Shown here piece by piece: positions 60,156 to 64,000 of a DNA stretch of 64,000 bases. Source of the DNA: Bactrocera neohumeralis (lineage: Eukaryota > Arthropoda > Insecta > Diptera > Tephritidae); assembly GCF_024586455.1 (NCBI RefSeq), contig NC_065922.1, forward strand, positions 25,354,089 to 25,418,088, given 5' to 3'. The stretch's first letter is position 1, and every line of letters starts with the position of its first letter. Position numbers and translations under genes: made by a program. The notes below the pieces were generated by a model. That model did no database searches, was not told where the DNA came from, and saw nothing but the letters and a program-made list of their open reading frames with translations.

Positions 60156-62239
60156 TAATGTGAATGAATGCTAAGGACAATGGATAAAAAGACACTTAGA
60201 AAGCAAGAAAGAGAGAGACACAGATAGAAAGAGAGACAGAGTGCGCTGGCGAGCGCAAGCGTTTAATTACCTGAAAAATCTAGTTTTAAATGGCAACTCA
60301 AATAACAAAAGGGATAAAAGTGAAATAATACACAATGCAAGCAACGAAAGCGAAGAATCTTACATGCAAAATAGAATTGATTTTGTTTTTCTAATTGTTG
60401 CGCTACTAACCAGGAATACCAGGAATGGAATCTACGCATAAGGAAACATTTGCAAGTCTTCAGTTAATCAAAAGTATAAATATGTATGTATGTACTCTAC
60501 ACAACACACTCAAACACACCCACACGAAAACTACACTTGAATTCCACAACACAATCCACACCGCGAACGCTGTAGACACCCACACACACACACACTCAAA
60601 CAACCCGAGAAATGTTTTACTGCCGGACGGATAAAGTGGTTGCTGTGTGCCGTTTTCTTTGAGCTAGTCTGCCTCACTAAAAGCTCCTTAAAAGCTCCCT
60701 GGCATTAGTAAAGCTCCCTGGCATTATTAAAATGTCATGCGTTCCAACCTAAAAACCGGCAATTATTTGTTGTTGCTTTTTCTCACAATAACTGCAGGCA
60801 AATTTATTCCACAAGCTTCTATTTGCGTTTGATTCGTTTTAAGGAATTTCTTTTCTTCCACTTTTCTTCGTTCTTTTTTTTTTGGAGAAAGAAAAAATTA
60901 TACTTAATTGTTTTTTTTTTATATTCCTAAGACTTTTTTTTTACTAAAAATCATGTAAATTGCATTGGTTCGTATATTCCTAAGTGACAAATTTATCTTT
61001 TTGCATTTTTGCGATTTTTATTTTCTTCCAAAAAAACTTAACTTACCTAATCAGAACAAAAAATTTTATCTCAACTCAAATTCGAAAGTTCTACTTTTTG
61101 GTCAATTTTCTATATAAAATATGATCAATACTCGCTTCTCAAAATTAGTATTTTGCAAATTTGCCTCGAAACCGTAAAATTAGGTTATAATAACTGTTAT
61201 GCAGCAACACTGTGGTGAGTTATGAGCATATTCAACCACACTAGACTACTTAAATTCCACAAAATGCTAACACAACATTCCAGCCATTTTGCAAATATTG
61301 AAAAACAAGCTAAACTGGCAACGTAACTAATTTTCAAAAATACTTCAGCTAATTTTCAAAAACAATTTTTATAAGTTTACTTGAAATTTGCTTAAAAAAA
61401 GCAATTTTTAAATTTGTAGAAATATTATATGGCTAAATATTTTTGAAAATTAGTTGCGTTTTTTAACCTTAAAATGGTTTGTCAACTGTAAATAATTACA
61501 AATATATAAACAAATGTCGCATGAACAATTTTTCGTAATATTTCCAAATTAAGTTAATTGAAAATTTTAATATTTACATATACATACATAAATTATACTT
61601 GAAAATGTATCACCATATGCATGAACATGTAAAGAATCTAAAATAATAATAAATAAAAAACCAACAACAAAACAAACAGCAGATCTTTAAAAAGGGGGAA
61701 CTTGTAATATTTTCCTAATTTTGAAAAATATTTTTTTGAAACAAGCTGCCATATGATCTGAATGCCTGGATAAAGTGCTTGTACCGAAAGCTTTTTCACG
61801 AAATTTTGTATAGATTGTTATTTAAAGGCTATGCTGCAATCCCGAAAGACCTTTTTTAGATCGGATCACTCTAGCATGTGCCTGCATCAAACTCAATGGT
61901 CAAAATTATAAACTTAGATGGAATACTTTTTTATTTGACGAGTTATCTTCACGAAATTTTAAACAATGTTCCGTCTTAAGACGCACAGCTTGTTAAATTT
62001 TCGCATTAAAAACTTGCCTCGAAGGTTGACTTCCTACTTCCGCAGAAATGAAATTTCTTCTGGAATGCTGCCTACCAAATAATAATTCTCTCCTTTCCAA
62101 TCTTCTTACTTATGATTGCGTTTCTAGCAAGCTTGAAACTCATTTTAAAAGACTGTCTCAAATCTCTCTCCTAACAAGACTTCGCTCGAAATAAAGATTC
62201 TTGATTTCTTTCCAAATGTCATTCCCTTCCCCTCGGAGA
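60156..62239. other. LIM gene 3' UTR and downstream intergenic DNA
   Basis: Starts with a GA-rich stretch and (CA)n near 60580. A weak inverted pair, CGTAACTAATTTTCAAAAAT near 61321 and TTTTGAAAATTAGTTGCG near 61441, flanks about 100 bp. No coding frame supported. Confidence 0.45.
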
Positions 62240-62747
62240 GATATCTCAACCGGATTTCAACTTTTCTCGTTTTGGGAGGGCTCTCGGCCAAAAACGGGAA
62301 GAATGAGCAAATCCAGAGTGAAATTGGTGCTCATTGTCTTTTTTGACATCAAAGGTATCATCCATCATGAATTTGTTTCCCCTGGATAAACCGTGAACTC
62401 CAAGTTTTACGTAGAAGTCTTCAAGAGACTCAAGCGAAGGATCAATGGGGTCCGACAGGACATCGCAGCCGATTGGAAGTCGCACCACGACAACGCCCCG
62501 GATAACCCTTCTGCAGCCGCCCAACAGCCTAGATGTGGGCCCCCCGAACTTTTTTTTATTTCCTTGTCTGAAAAGGCCGATGAAAGGCAAGAATTTTGAG
62601 ACGACTGAGGGGATCCACGCCTTCAATCGCGCTGGCAGCGCTGCATTGACGCAGAAGGAGCCTATTTTGAAATTTTTAAAGAATTGTAACTTGGTTCAAT
62701 AAATTTTTTTAAATCGACTCAGTCCTATTACTTTTCGGACAACTAAA
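62240..62747 (+). mobile_element. mariner copy C, 5' truncated
   Basis: Same family as copies A and B: MSKSRVKLVLIVFFDIKGII, HHEFVSPG, stop, TVNSKFYVEVFKRLKRRING, VRQDIAADWKSHHDNAPDN, then a shifted LFFISLSEKADERQEF region. The right end CAGTCCTATTACTTTTCGGA matches the inverted ends of copy A. It retains the second catalytic region (HHDNAP) that copy B lacks. Confidence 0.85.
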
Positions 62748-62879
62748 TAAGCAGTTAAGCCAGTGTTAACAATTTGCCAAAAAGCTATGAAGAGGAAGCA
62801 AAAGAGGAAAAGTATGCGAATAAATTTTTAAATTCATTGAAAGCAAAAGAAATCGTGACGATTATGCAAAAAACTGTTT

Positions 62880-63160
62880 ATTAATTTTGACCTTGACCTT
62901 AATTAGTTCCTAGGTAACTTGTTTTTTTAATTGTTGACCTTAACTAGTTCCTAGGTAACTAGTTTCAAAAGTAACTAGTCATGGAAGTAACTGGACCAAA
63001 AGAAATTAGTTCCAAATGCAGCTAGTTAAAAGTAACAGGTCCAAAAGCAATAAGCACCAGAAGTAACTGGTCCTAAAGTAACTAGTTCCAAATGCCTCTA
63101 GGTCCAAAGTAACTAGTTCCGAATGTACCTACTTTTGGAATTAACTAGTTTTTGAGTTTA
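62880..63160 (+). repeat. degenerate tandem array of about 20-bp units
   Basis: Units like AAGTAACTAGTTCCAAATG and AAGTAACTGGTCCTAA recur a dozen or so times with drift in length. Low in coding potential. Confidence 0.78.
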
Positions 63161-64000
63161 AAGCTTTGTAAAGCGACTCTGAATGCCAGAGGTCTGAAAA
63201 TTGGACTTCGAAGCAAGAACCAAATAGAAGGAGATGATCCACCAATCATCTATATACATACATATATATACGGCTAAAATGTGCTCAGTGGAGCTCTGAA
63301 TTTTATAGAAAGATGTCGTAAGATCGGAACTTGCATGACCGGCTCAGTCGAAGATTTATATTGGATCTTCTTACCAACTGAACTTAAATGAATTTAAAGA
63401 AAGTGTGGACCTTTAATGGGAACTAAGAACAATGTTTGGAACATTTGTGGGTAACAAACAGAAAAATATATATTTTTAGATTATATAACGTGAACATGAC
63501 AACTCTTTTTTATAAGAGTCTAGGAATATTTTAAAATCAAAACAAAAGCTTCTAACGCATAAAAATTTTGATTTAATTCTCACATAACAGTATACATGTA
63601 ACAGGCATTTGAACACACATGATTTCATGTACACCACAAAATAACTTTTCACCGTAAATTTATTTTCGAACACGAAAGTACAAAAAAAAACAACATACAC
63701 TTTCGAAACGGGGTAAATTTTGGAGGAAAAAATCGTCAAACGCTAGGAGAGACAACATATTTGATAAAGAACTCATACTTAGAACAAGTTCATCGTCCGA
63801 TTTCCATTCATTCTATGAATCAATGTTTTTATGGTGTTGTTGCATTCTCAACGTTTTGTTTTTCACCGACGTTGCTGTCACTTTCGTTTTTTGCTGAATA
63901 ATGATTTCTTGGGTACTTTTCACAAATAATATTTTGAATTATGTAACACTGGATTATTTTGTACTACACTACGAATTTTGGAATATTTTTTTGCGGTCGT
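63161..64000. other. right edge, nothing recognised
   Basis: AT-rich with no supported gene or repeat match. Bases 63780-63900 are slightly richer in G+C; a gene may begin beyond the edge. Confidence 0.4.

Noticed and set aside
1..64000. CRISPR arrays, bacterial operons, tRNA or rRNA genes
   Set aside because: None seen; all repeats are eukaryotic tandem or transposon types and no cloverleaf or rRNA segment was noticed by eye. A tRNA scan would settle small RNA genes.

Overview
This is an AT-rich window of insect nuclear DNA with long introns, strict GT-AG splice sites and a heavy load of decayed DNA transposons. Three protein-coding genes can be supported. The gene set (a multi sex combs/NPAT orthologue and a three-LIM-domain protein like Drosophila CG31624), the polyglutamine tracts, the CATA/TATG microsatellites and the many mariner relics point to a higher fly. 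The repeat style is what I would expect of a tephritid such as Bactrocera or a relative. The order is a firm inference; the family is a guess.

Layout. 1-5438 (minus) holds the N-terminal 1,648 codons of mxc, the histone-locus-body scaffold, in eight exons that run off the left edge. 8384-26615 (minus) holds a gene I do not recognise: acidic and polyQ-rich N-terminal part, basic coiled middle, conserved-looking C-terminus, in four phase-compatible exons whose reading frame totals 950 codons with the stop. Its translation start was not found. A strong splice donor at 26971 suggests a non-coding 5' exon back to back with the start of gene 3. 27130-60120 (plus) holds a 177-residue three-LIM protein in four exons. 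The first carries only the ATG, and introns of about 17.4 and 15.0 kb separate the rest. The two genes look divergently transcribed from a shared region near 27.0-27.1 kb.

The introns and intergenic DNA are a transposon graveyard. They hold at least seven Tc1/mariner-type relics, several with intact TA duplications and terminal inverted repeats, and three copies of a TTAA-flanked piggyBac-type non-autonomous element, one of which sits inside a mariner relic. They also hold two copies of a roughly 250-290 bp inverted-repeat MITE, five LINE C-terminal scraps, copies of two long dispersed repeat families, and five local tandem arrays (periods about 106, 124, 90, 20 and 16 bp).

No tRNA, rRNA, CRISPR, bacterial feature or intact autonomous transposon was seen. 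There is no convincing new system here. The most interesting items are the unnamed minus-strand gene, the ATG-only exon with a candidate alternative donor 11 kb upstream, and the non-autonomous element families.
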